Assembly (NCBI GenBank): GCA_020002185.1 | Contig: CM034544.1 | Coordinates: 4,648,632-4,712,631, forward strand | From: Paraescarpia echinospica | Lineage: Eukaryota > Annelida > Polychaeta > Sabellida > Siboglinidae | DNA: 64,000 nt | Reading direction: 5' to 3' | In this document: positions 1 to 10,690 of the stretch, one piece after another | Layout of the letters: the number at the start of each line of letters is the position of its first letter | Position numbering within the stretch: position 1 is the stretch's first letter | Translations under genes and position numbers: made by a program | The notes under the pieces: generated by a model | What the model was told of the DNA's origin: nothing | Database searches by the model: none | What the model saw: only the letters and a program-made list of their open reading frames with translations

Positions 1-955
1 AATGAAGCAGTGTTTTGTGAATCGGCGAGTGTTGATCGGTGTAGATGGCAGGTGAGCCGACATTCCCCAGTCGAAGGAAGGGTCAGGTCTACACTTCCCA
101 CGTCCCCCCTGTCTCACTGAAAACAGAAAGAGAGTGACATGATAACACAAGGCCCATCAGACGACCCAATCAGGTGACACTACGATGGAGGGTAAGATGG
201 TAGTATAAAAAATCAAATGGATCAGTATTAATTAAATAAATGGCTCAAATGACACTATTTTGTCATTAAAAAATAAAACTGGCCAATAATGGCTGTGATT
301 GACCTGAATGGCTGCCATGCCAAGACATTCGAGCACTAAAAGGTACAGTTTTGATTAATTCAAGACTAGCAAAAAATAATTTCTGGCTAAGGACCTGCTC
401 CAACTGACACTAACATCTATCTTTATACCTTTGCTTTATCCTCATATCTTCTTGGTGAATTCAACAATCTATTGACAACTAAACTGCATGCTATTTATCT
501 AACCGTTAATTTGCGCGTTCCTTGGGTTGCTGAGGCTAACGACATAACAGCTATGTTGTAAAAATGTCCCACCAGGTTGACAGGCAGAGCACCGAAACTG
601 CGCACAGTGCCAGGTCAAATGACAGTTTTACTGTTGCATCATGGTACGAGGTGAGGAACAGGGTAGCGCTCTGCACCTATATGTTGATGCCTCGAGTGAG
701 AAGTATACAGTTACTGTGTTAAAAAACTACCATAGATCACCGACCCCATGACTCATCACCAGGATAAGATGATGGTCGGCACAACTGTGTGCCGACCGTC
801 ATCTTATCCTGAGGGAGATGACAATAGACAGATCATGACACATCGCAAGGACAATCAACACACAAAAAGTTGTGTGTCCAGCACACAAAAAGTTGTGTGT
901 CCAGTCAACAATGGCCGTGTCAATTGATGACAGTGGTCAGTTTGTTGCTGGACAG
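1..955. repeat. Left copy of a ~0.9-kb duplicated repeat block
   Basis: Bases 1 to about 955 recur nearly identically starting at 9,794 (offset +9,793), with only scattered substitutions and a one-base length change. The block contains a 23-bp-arm hairpin at 761-810 and ends in a TGACA-rich stretch that also occurs in the 743-bp satellite at 10.7-14.7 kb. A diverged, inverted copy of its 190-400 portion lies in an intron near 27.3 kb, so it includes an interspersed repeat. No gene was recognised. Confidence 0.85.
761..810. repeat. 23-bp-arm perfect-type hairpin (copy 1)
   Basis: Arms at 761-783 and 788-810 are reverse complements with a 4-base loop (ACTG). Base 773 is T where the second copy has C, leaving one G-T wobble. 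The arm begins AGGATAAGATGATGG. The same structure recurs at 10,555-10,604. Confidence 0.85.
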
Positions 956-964
956 GTCAATGTT

Positions 965-1080
965 GTGTGAGTGAGTACCTGGCTATAGACAGGGGTGGAT
1001 ATTTGTGTATGTATAGTCTTCCCACAGTAACTGCAGCACGGGAAGAAAGCTTCCCAGAGAAGTTGAGACGGTGTTTGATA
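965..1080 (+). mobile_element. SINE fragment (3' body)
   Basis: This segment matches the body of the tRNA-derived SINE at 51.3-51.6 kb: GAGTACCTGGCT, GATATTTGTGTATG, then GCTTCCCAGAGAAGT. It lacks the tRNA-like head, so it is a 5'-truncated or broken copy. The remaining ~700 bases up to the transporter exon hold no recognised gene. Confidence 0.6.
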
Positions 1081-1821
1081 TTTCCTACGTATTGTATGAA
1101 AGTTAGCTGAATCAAACTCATAATTGACCTTGCTGTACCACCCGTAAAAACAGTGTAGGCACCCGTCCGACCCGCGCCCCAGTTACAAGATGAAGCCCTT
1201 GACTTGACCAGGAATCCCAAAATAATTATCCATTCGACCACTGAGTACATTGTGCATCCAAATACTTAACTGTGTCTACTTCCCAAATCACCAAAACTTG
1301 CCGGCAAGCGATATGTTTCGCAAAGCGATCTGCCACGGAGTACTGACTGGTGTTACCAACTGCGCCTCTGGCATGCGAGGATGGCTCGTAAGCCTGATTG
1401 TACCCCTTAAAACCAATATCACGACTTGACAATGATCTACCGAAAACTGTCAACGCCAGGATGTACTGATGGGACACTTATGGGTGTGTCGTCGAAATGG
1501 ATTCTTAGGTGATACAGCAATGAAAATTCTCAAAGTTAGCATCATGTTCTGTTTATTGATGGATTTTTCTTACACGCTCGCTGTTAATTCGACCACCATC
1601 TCGACTTCTCTCAGAAATATTCAGCCTCTCTCCTCACCTTAAAACATGTAAAAACCCTAAACCAATGGGGAGTGTTCTTCCAATGTGCTGTAGATAAAAT
1701 CATGACCTGAAAATACAGTGTTCAGGAGGAAAAGCTTAGCACGGATACACTAGCTTGGTTTTAGTTATATAAGGACCAAAATAACAGCGTATCGTATAAA
1801 ATGGTCATGTTTATGTTGCAG

Positions 1822-1994
1822 GTAAATTGAGCGATATGACCGGGTCATATCGTGTGTCATATGTCATATGTGGAATCATGATGATGATTGGTGCCGTGTT
1901 CTACTACATTGAACCATGCGTTCAACGACTCCAGCGCAAGTCACAGCCACCAGATGGCGCAGTCACGAGGCGAATCGAAGAAACCATTACTTGA
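1822..1994 (+). CDS. Terminal exon of a monocarboxylate-transporter-like (SLC16/MFS) protein
   Basis: An acceptor (TTTATGTTGCAG) precedes an open frame entered in phase 1 and ending at TGA 1992-1994. The peptide starts KLSDMTGSYRVSY, which matches the family pattern of a glycine-lysine-leucine...D-T-GSY segment before the last transmembrane helix of monocarboxylate transporters. A hydrophobic stretch (VICGIMMMIGAVFYYI) follows, then a basic cytosolic tail of about 25 residues (VQRLQRK and on). Members are 12-helix plasma-membrane carriers of small monocarboxylates or related solutes; the substrate cannot be inferred from one exon. Upstream exons are not in the window or not recognisable because the preceding 1.8 kb is repeat DNA. 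A candidate poly(A) signal AATAAA lies at 2,472-2,477. Assignment rests on the C-terminal motif only. Confidence 0.6.
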
Positions 1995-2612
1995 AGACAA
2001 GAGTGATATGACGAGAAAGATTTCACCAGAAAGTAGTTATTTTAATGAGAAATCTACCGGTACTGATTATTTTTATTGACTTCTGTTCAAGGTGTAAAAT
2101 CTGAGTTCCCAACATAAAATTAAACCATGTTGTATATTGTATCAATTACCTGGTATATAAGAAGGGTTTCAGGGAAAAACAAAATACATGTGATTGTTGA
2201 CAAAATCTTACTCCTGGAATCACAGAACGTAAACTTGAATGATTTTGGAATATTTTTAGAATACAAAACCATAGTAGCTAATAGCAAGGGCCAATTTTTT
2301 AAGAAGAAAATACCCATCAAACAAGTCCCCTGAATTGAGAGTAATCACATTTTGCCTTGAAACCCATAGTATATTCTAAAATCTATATTTTAGGTTCATT
2401 TGCAACTACAGCTGTACATGATTTGTAAATAATTGTACAGATTATGTGTAATCCATATTTTACAACATTGCAATAAAAATGTTACGTTTTAAAAATTAAA
2501 TTATTTTGCAGAGACATGACACATTTGTTAGTCAGCATAACAGTGATATCAGTACGTATCATGTTATAAGTCAATTCTCTTAATTGTTGTATTATTACTT
2601 GTTATTATATAC
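1995..2612 (+). other. Probable 3' UTR of the transporter gene and spacer
   Basis: AT-rich non-coding sequence follows the stop at 1994. AATAAA at 2,472-2,477 is the most plausible cleavage signal, giving a ~0.5-kb 3' UTR. I see no other feature here. Confidence 0.4.
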
Positions 2613-2639
2613 ATGCAAGAAGCTGTCTGTCTATTGTCT

Positions 2640-3645
2640 GTCTGTGGGGTACCACAGGGATCAGTATTAGGTCCTATATTATTCTTAATATATATCAACG
2701 ATTTGGATGATGAAATAACAAGCAAGGTGTTGAAATTTGCAGATGATACAAAACTGTTTAGAAGGATGAAAAATTATGGAGATAGACAGCATTTACAAGA
2801 TGATCTTGACAGGTTGAACAAATGGTCTGAAAAGTGGCAAATGCTGTTCAATTTTGGGAAATGTAAATGCCTCCACACAGGACATGGGAACGAAGAAGTA
2901 GAATATACAATGGGGGGTACTGTACTAAGTACTACTGTAAAAGAAAAGGACTTAGGGTTAACCATTAGTGCTGATATGAAGGTTTCAGAGCGGAATTGCA
3001 GCTTCAAAGGGAAATCAAATCCTTGGATTAATTAGGCGAAACATAACGTATAAGGAAAAAGAGCTAATAATACCGCTGTACAAAACAATAGTTAGGCCTC
3101 ATTTAGAATATTGTATTCAAGCGTGGAGGCCATATCGCAGGAAGGACATAGATATGCTAGAAAGAGTGCAGAGGAAAGCAACTAAAATGATACAAAACTG
3201 AGGGATCTTGGTTACGAAATACGCCTAAAAATGCGGTTTAACAACACTAGAGACCAGGAGATTGAGAGGAGATCAGATAGAAGTGTTTAAAATATTGAAG
3301 GGTTATGAAAATATTGATAGAAATATTTTTTTCTCAGTTAAGAAAGATAGAAGGACTAGAGGACATGAACTTACATTGGCAAAGGAGCAGAGTAGATTGG
3401 ATATAAGAAAGTTTTCGTTTTCACAAGGACTGTAAATGAATGGAACAGATTACCTGCTGATTATGTGGGTGCTAGTAGCGTGAATATGTTTAAAAATAAA
3501 ATCGACACATACCTCAGACGGGCGGGATACACATAGATAAAAGGGTCGGACTCTCGATAAGCCAAAGGGCTTCCTTGTCCACCTGCCACCTAGAGTTAAT
3601 TCTCTGGGTGGCAATCTTGTTAAATCTTGTTAAATCTATTTTATT
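2640..3645 (+). pseudogene. 5'-truncated CR1-type LINE, 3' half of ORF2
   Basis: The frame from about 2,640 encodes the reverse-transcriptase core GVPQGSVLGPILFLIYINDL and the catalytic FADDTKLFRR block. It continues in shifted frames through the thumb region (PHLEYCIQAWRPY, LERVQRKATKM) to about 3,535. The 3' end has a short tandem tail (AATCTTGTTAAATCTTGTTA), typical of CR1/L2 elements that end in short repeats rather than poly(A). It matches the CR1 copy on the minus strand at 15.2-18.36 kb through the same 3' end. At least two frameshifts and the missing 5' half make it dead. Confidence 0.85.
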
Positions 3646-3769
3646 ATAAAATCATGTTGTACACTATAAACTGTACTATACAACATACTGATCACCGAAA
3701 TGTGTCATAATGAATAATTTTGTATTGTTGTTGACATTGAAATGTTTCAGGAGGAAGCAGTCTGTTTAT
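3646..3769. other. Spacer between LINE and DNA transposon
   Basis: AT-rich sequence with no recognised feature. Its last four bases (TTAT, 3766-3769) are the left target-site duplication of the next element. Confidence 0.5.
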
Positions 3770-4471
3770 GGGCCAATGTCCCAAAAAGTGTACAATTAGG
3801 TTTTAACAGGTCCAAAAATAAATGTTTAATTCTGAACAATTAAGTTATATTTTCTCATTGTACATATATTGAGGCATATTTTTCATAAATGGTTCAATGT
3901 AATATAGGTTACTTTTGTTGTCAGTCACTTGAAGTGAAACATGATTTTCATCGCGTGTCCAGCGTCATCGACGAAAAATTGCAATATTGGCTATAATTAG
4001 AGCATTTAAAATTACATGTAAAGGGGAAAATGTTTTTGGATCATCTAGTGTACATACCATTTAATAAGAATCAAGACTTAGACGATTAAATTTGACTTGG
4101 AAACATTCTTTTTCTTCGTTGTTACTTTGGTGATAGTTTTTTGTACTCTGTTGTTTCTTGGAATGGCCTATTTTCAATTAGTGCAGCTCTCTCAGAAAAG
4201 TGTGTGGAATTATAACTGATACATAATCAGTAACCCTGATCAGTTATCTTTGTGTGTGCCAACTGTCATATGCGTCCGGGGATCGAGACTAGGCAAACTG
4301 TGAGCTAAGAAATGGGTATATACTGATGACGCTGGACACGCAATATAGCTTTAATTGAAGACAATCATTATCCTTCGTCACAAATTACAAACAACTACGA
4401 ACACCATTTTAAACATGCAGCGGCATGGACAATAATGTCTACGTTGAATTCTTATTGTTCCTTATAGTCAG

Positions 4472-5093
4472 TCAAAGTACAGGAGATGTATATTTCTGCA
4501 CCTTCTTCGTACCATCTTTCACGACATCCTTCTTGCCTGGCAGAAGTGTAAATTGATCCGGTCTCTTCATGAACTCCTTCACGTGTAACGGCCTACGTCT
4601 GGCCTTCAAGTGTTGTGCTGTATTTTGTCCTGCGAAGCCATTCTTGCGGAGAACGTATCGTCGGTCTAGGTGCAACTTCTTCGCGACCATGCTTCCTGCC
4701 CGACTTCTCTTCAGGTGACGTCCTGTGAAGAGTGACTGCCTTTTCTTGACTGGATTATTTTGCATTTCGATCACAAGTGATTCATGGGCAACGAGAACCT
4801 TTCTCACTTCTTTGTTTCGCGAAGGGTTCAATCCGTCCTTCCTCATTATTATGTCGGCACGGCGTATCAGCGTTGTCAAAATGGTGTTTATGGGAGTCGT
4901 ATCAGTTCTTGTTTGGCCTGATCCTTCTTTCTGATTATGAGTAGAGCGCTTTAAATGATTCTCCAAAACCCACACACATCTTTGCAGCCTCTTCGTCTTC
5001 ACCTTCAAGGCGTTTAGCTTCTTTTGGACAGATGACCTCCTTTTCCTGGGTAGGTTTCCAGCAGTCGGTATTTCAGCTGTCACGTCAGCTCCT
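4472..5093 (-). CDS. Basic coiled-coil ORF inside the DNA transposon (putative transposase or accessory exon)
   Basis: About 205 uninterrupted codons run from a possible acceptor (CAATCATTAG, exon start 5093) to a stop at 4472. There is no ATG at the start of the frame, so it is probably an internal or final exon. The product is strongly basic: an N-terminal RKRRSSVQKKLNALK heptad-like stretch suggests a coiled coil, and the C-terminal part reads KEFMKRPDQFTLLPGKKDVV. I infer a nucleic-acid-binding, transposon-encoded protein from its position between the inverted ends. The pattern resembles large expanded ORF families of aquatic invertebrates, but this is recollection rather than a search. 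The C-terminus may be cut: the frame stops just after VQKYTSPVL. Confidence 0.45.
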
Positions 5094-5589
5094 AATGATT
5101 GTGCTACTTATGAATGTAGTTAGGGAAAATTCATCTTCACGACCAAGGTTTCTCTGAAAGAAACAAACAAGGATACAGGTTGTACTTAAGTTAAGAAGAC
5201 AGCAAATTCCAATGTTCTTATAACATAAACTATGAATATTAAACCGTGAATTATATGTTTTTGAAATTACGGTTTACAAATATGTGTTAGTGTCATAATG
5301 TAACAGAAATAAGTATCTATCACCATGTGGGCGATAGTCTGTGAGACCACTGAAAAGTTGTGTCCATAACAAGAACATCGGTTGTCATAGTCATAGCCCA
5401 TGCAGTTGGTTTGTAAACAATAGCAATCCTCCACTGTGACCTATATATTACACGGAAGAAACCTGCCTTATTTAGCATGCACAACATAAAGCAACACATG
5501 CAGCCAAATATAAATTATGCGAATATTGACTTAGTTGTACATTATGCAGAGTTAGTATCATAAATCGTATGGTGTAGTGGTTTACAAGT

Positions 5590-5745
5590 TTGTAACACAA
5601 CACACAATGCCTGATAATGGTACGTATTCTGAGTCAGCCAAACTCTGCGAAGACGTAGGCACCTCACATGTAGTAGGTGGAAGGGATGGGTCGAGTCTCT
5701 TCGACTTCCTAACTTCCACTGTAGGAGTTGCCGCTGCAGACGTCT
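5590..5745 (-). CDS. Possible Ser/Thr-rich exon of the transposon gene
   Basis: Behind an acceptor-like TTGCATATAG, a minus-strand frame reads SKTSAAATPTVEVRKSKRL and then a proline/serine-rich segment ending near SLADSEYVPLSG. It looks like a disordered linker in a coding exon. No good canonical donor was found at its end, so the exon is tentative. Confidence 0.25.
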
Positions 5746-5927
5746 TGCTCTATATGCAAACATTTACATTTTACACATTAATAATAAATCACTTCTACAT
5801 TAAATATTGATATGTAACAGAAAGTTTACATGTAATATTAAAATAAATATAGACAATTACTTGAAGAAAAGTCAAACTCAAGACAAATATGTTATCGTAC
5901 GCTACTTACATTTATAGCTTTGCGAGC

Positions 5928-6112
5928 TCACTGAGCTCTCAGCTTATGGTCTGGGAGGTATCTTGCGCAAACATGATATGCCCGGTTCTGAGCGGAACGA
6001 TGGGCCAAGAAGTGGGGGTCTTGTGCTATCTTTCTATCTCGGTAACGGTGCGAGATCTTAGCACAATACATTTGGCTTGCCATGATAATGCCTCTTTGGT
6101 GGACAGGGTATT
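5928..6112 (-). CDS. Possible exon of the transposon gene (HRYRDRK motif)
   Basis: A TTTTTAG acceptor precedes a minus-strand frame of about 61 codons reading YPVHQRGIIMASQMYCAK, then SHRYRDRK, DPHFLAHRSAQNRAYHV and ARYLPDHKL, ending in TGA at 5928-5930. Composition (His, Arg, Tyr, Cys) looks like constrained protein, unlike nearby shadows. A donor-like GTAAGT lies about 30 bases past the stop, so the true reading may differ. Function unknown. Confidence 0.3.
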
Positions 6113-7735
6113 CTAAAAATGTAGAACGCAATATTAATAATTCTGTATTTTGTTTTTGTGAAACGCTTAAATGATTTTGAAAATAATTCAATGAGATGAG
6201 CAGATCACGTGAGATAACGGATACAGTAGTACGTAAGCGATATGCGTTGCAGGATCACACCCATAGCTGCATGTCCAGCCTTACTGCCGTGAGTAAGTCC
6301 ATTGGCCATAATTCTTCAAATTACCTTTTAATATCACCCAAATGCATTATATTGTTTTGCTACCTGTCTTGTTCTTCAAACGTATATTAATAGCTATTAT
6401 TTAAACGGAAATTATTCTTAGATATGTTGATTTTTATCAATAATTAGCAAGTGTCCAGCGTCAGTATGGTTTGTTTGTAATAATGTGTTCTTCTAAATTG
6501 TATGTGGAATGTTTTCTTTTATATGAAGAGCAACATGTACTTGACACATCTACACTAAAAGTTAGGATGTCAGTGTCAACTACAGCCAGTAAATATACAT
6601 TTGGTTAAATTGGCGTGTCCAGCGTCATCAAGTTGCTTAGACATTAGGATTGTCATATATTAACTTTCCCGCAGATCAACGTATCAAATTATCGTTCATT
6701 GGTTTGTTAGAACACAGCTAGCTGTTAAGTATACTAACGCTATAAGTGGTGTTACCTTTATTAATGTAATTAGCCTTATTCTATTGCACCATTTCATATG
6801 AAAGACGTACATATCGGACCACAACTCATCAAATATTTATTGTAGGAAACAAAAAAATACCTACCAGCATAGAGGCGACCGCCACGGATGCACTGATCAC
6901 TGTAGTTTCTACATATCAAAGTAGAATGCGCTCTCAGCAGTCTTTCTCGGTAATCCCACATATGACGATGGACACGCAGTGACGCTGGACACGCTCCAAT
7001 ATCGGTTTTATCCTCATTTGACCAAGAAATATTGTGAATATTGCTATTGCCATTGTTGGGGTTATAGCATGGTGGTTGCTGGTATGTACAAACAAATAAA
7101 AAACGGCGTACGTTTCCTACTGTTTTGAAGATAGCCTTTTCTATATATGACGCTGGACACGCAGCTAAAACGCCACTCCATATTTTTTTTACTTGAACGT
7201 GTTATATTTTCGTCGAATTTAGGTTTATACCCATATTTTTTTGTATATAATTTACTTAACATGTAGGAAAAGAATACATGTATAGGCATCCTACAACGAC
7301 AATAATAAATTAATGTAATTGACCCGTGTAAACCGATGACGCTGGACACGCAAAAATTGGTCATTACAGAAAACGCAGTGTACATTTTTTAGTTTTAATT
7401 ATTTAAACATCGTTTTTTACTGTACATTCCCAATACATACTCCATTTGCCCAGTGAACTCAGAAAAAAATTAATACAGCATTGTTTTTGTATGGCACTAC
7501 TTCAAACTTTGGAAACTTCAATTGGACACGTCATTTTGGCCGTTTTTGGCAACTTACGGCCAATTTATGCCATTTAAAAAATTAACAAGGCTGTCAAACC
7601 TTACATGTCCTGAAAGAACGTAATGACATCAATATATGGTGAAAATTTCGTTAGGCTAACTTTATAATTGACGATGTGAAAGACAAAAGACACGATTTTT
7701 ATCAATTGTACACTTTTTGAGACATTGGCCCTTAT

Positions 7736-8772
7736 ACGGCATTGCGCCACTTTCAAGGCCGTGGCCTCGGGTCCAATTGTTAATGAGTTGGATACGTGCA
7801 TCACGCCACCGTCAGAATTATCCGAGCTCACTGCTCAGGGATTCTGCTTCATTAAAACAATAATGAACGGACAACCTGTCTGAACGAAATAATGAGGTAT
7901 TTGTGAATATAGATGTATGCACGATAACTTAAATTCCACAGGAATATGTTACATGCCAGAGCGATTCAGGTATTAAGCCGCACCTGTCTATTCTGCTCTT
8001 TCAATATCCAGCTTATTGTCCTCAACAAATATAAAATACATAACATTTATTATCCCACATGATCTCATATCTCAAAATGTCGCTTTCATGGAGTTAGGAA
8101 TAAATCGAGAAAACTACTGAAGATATTACAATAAAACGAGGTATAATTTTAAAGCTTATGCATGTTAAAATGTTGCGACTTAATAGCCACTTCACTGTGA
8201 CAGTACCCCAAGACTACCTCATTCAACTGCAGTCAAACCTGTCTGTAGTAAACATTGCCGGGACTATGCAATTTGTCCGTTATGGCCAGATTACTGCCAT
8301 GGACAAGTTTAGAAGTGTGCGTTATTGCCTGGCACCCACTAAAGCAAGTTTCACTTGTATTTTTAAGAAAAACGCCACACATTATGATTGATGCATCACA
8401 AAACTGTTGTGTCAACCAGGTATCACTTCTGTCACCCAGTTAGCATTTTTACAACTGGGGCCCTGCTGATTACATCTGTCTCCATTGTCGAAAAGGTGGA
8501 TTTCTACATAAAACTGGACTCTGCAGTTAAATGGAATGGTCTAACCTTGTGGTTAATAAAGTTTTTATATAAACTAGTTTTTTATAATGGATTCTTACTG
8601 AAAGTTTTGTAAACAGGTAAATTCGATAAACAAAAGGTCGCAATTTAGCTAAAAAAAATTGTGCAATGGTTTGCTCGTGTTGCAGCGGCTTAACCATTTG
8701 CACTGTAAAAAATTTCTAAGAAACCCAGCTACTCAAACTACAATGCATCGATGCAATTGTTTTGTTGGATCC
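7736..8772. other. Non-coding spacer
   Basis: AT-rich sequence with only short frames of no recognisable similarity. No gene, RNA or repeat is supported here. Confidence 0.4.
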
Positions 8773-9104
8773 TACTAATCTGTGGATGCGTAGTGTATTC
8801 TAACAGTGACACGAAGAATTCCATTACTAATCTGTGGATGCGTAGTGTATTCTAACAGTGACACGAAGAATTCCATTACTAATCTGTGGATGCGTAGTGT
8901 ATTCTAACAGTGACATGAAGAATTCCACTACTAATCTGTGGATGCGTAGTGTATTCTAACAGTGACACGAAGAATTCCATTACTAATCTATGGATGCGTA
9001 GTGTATTCTAACAGTGACACGAAGAATTCCATTACTAATCTGTGGATGCGTAGTGTATTCTAAGTGACATGAAGAATTCCACTACTAATCTGTGGATGCG
9101 TAGT
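8773..9104. repeat. 52-bp minisatellite (~6 copies)
   Basis: Tandem units begin TACTAATCTGTGGATGCGTA and end with AAGAATTCCAT. The period is 52 bp, exact between starts at 8,773 and 8,825. Units are 95% or more alike, with small deletions in the last ones. Confidence 0.95.
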
Positions 9105-9793
9105 GAAATTCCACACACACAGGTAGATGGGATTATTTTTTCAATTGATGCCAATTTTTTCTGCCCAAAGTATAAAATAGCCTTTTTCAACCAGACCGGT
9201 CTCAGTTGTTACTGTATATTTGTCAAACATGTACACTATTTTTTTAGCAAATATTTGCACATTTAGAAACAATCCTATTCTCTGTGGAAAGATAATTATA
9301 ATTCTTGCAAATGTGTGTAGAGTACATTCTATTGTGCACTTTCTAAAATGTGGTGTTTTGACATGTAGAATAATTTATTTGTAAACTTGAACCATGAATA
9401 GTGATTTAGAAGTGTGCAACTGTTATCATAATCTGGCAGAAAACTAGTTTTGTTTAAAAAAAACACTGATTCATCTGGGAGTGTGGCCGTAAGTGGAGAC
9501 CATTATAATCTGCTAACGCCATAAGAAGACAGACAGCTGGTGACTGTGTATATATTACCAGAGTTTAATGATTGTAGTGGCACAATACATGATGCCTGGG
9601 AACAGTTGGTGGTATTAATGTACAGGACATAGACAACAGACAGGATCAAAATACAGACATCTTCAGAACTTCACATTGTAAAATCACTCAATTTGTCTCG
9701 ATACAAAGAATCACATAAAATCTGTTTAGTATGTAAGGACACAGAAAAAACTGTGTTGCATTAAAAAGACGGGGTAAATTGTGTCGTGCAGTG
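9105..9793. other. Non-coding spacer
   Basis: AT-rich sequence between the minisatellite and the right copy of the duplicated block. No gene recognised. Confidence 0.4.
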
Positions 9794-10690
9794 AATGAAG
9801 CAGTGTTTTGTGAATCGGCGAATGTTGATCGGTGTAGATGGCAGGTGAGCCGACATTCCCCAGTCGAAGGAAGGGTCAGGTCTACACTTCCCACGTCCCC
9901 CCTGTCTCACTGAAAACAGAAAGAGAGTGACATGATAACACAAGGCCCATCAGACGACCCAATCAGGTGACACTACGATGGAGGGTAAGATGGTAGTATA
10001 AAAAATCAAATGGATCAGTATTAATTAAATAAATGGCTCAAATGACACTATTTTGTCATTAAAAAATAAAACTGGCCAATAATGGCTGTGATTGACCTGA
10101 ATGGCTGCCATGCCAAGACATTCGAGCACTAAAAGGTACAGTTTTGATTAATTCAAGACTAGCAAAAAATAATTTCTGGCTAAGGACCTGCTCCAACTGA
10201 CACTAACATCTATCTTTATACCTTTGCTTTATCCTCATATCTTCTTGGTGCATTCAACAATCTATTGACAACTAAACTGCATGCTATTTATCTAACCGTT
10301 AATTTGCGCGTTCCTTGGGTTGCTGAGGCTAACGACATAACAGCTATGTTGTAAAAATGTCCCACCAGGTTGACAGGCAGAGCACCGAAACTGTGCACAG
10401 TGCCAGGTCAAATGACAGTTTTACTGTTGCATCATGGTACGAGGTGAGGAACAGGGTAGCGCTCTGCACCTATATGTTGATGCCTCGAGTGAGAAGTATA
10501 CAGTTACTGTGTTAAAAAAACTACCATAGATCACCGACCCCATGACTCATCACCAGGATAAGATGACGGTCGGCACAACTGTGTGCCGACCGTCATCTTA
10601 TCCTGAGGGAGATGACAATAGACAGATCATGACACATCGCAAGGACAATCAACACACAAAAAGTTGTGTGTCCAGTCAACAATGGCCGTG
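9794..10690. repeat. Right copy of the ~0.9-kb duplicated block
   Basis: Nearly identical to bases 1-900, including the hairpin at 10,555-10,604 (arms 10,555-10,577 and 10,582-10,604, perfect pairing). It leads directly into the 743-bp satellite, whereas the left copy leads into a SINE fragment. The two copies bracket the LINE, transposon and minisatellite described above. Confidence 0.9.

Larger units (their letters stand above)
3770..7731 (-). mobile_element. Complete-looking unclassified DNA transposon (3.96 kb)
   Basis: The ends form 28-bp terminal inverted repeats with one mismatch: left 3770-3797 starts GGGCCAATGTCCCAAAAAG, right 7704-7731 reads the same on the minus strand apart from a T. 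Both are flanked by TTAT (3766-3769 and 7732-7735), a 4-bp target duplication. Inside, copies of the 17-bp motif GCGTGTCCAGCGTCATC occur in both orientations: 3953-3969, 4325-4341, 6451-6463 (partial), 6613-6629, 6980-6994, 7148-7162 and 7335-7351. They cluster toward both ends as subterminal transposase-binding repeats do. Coding-quality segments on the minus strand lie at 5928-6112, ~5590-5745 and 4472-5093. I cannot place it in a known superfamily; 4-bp duplications occur in several. Confidence 0.75.
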
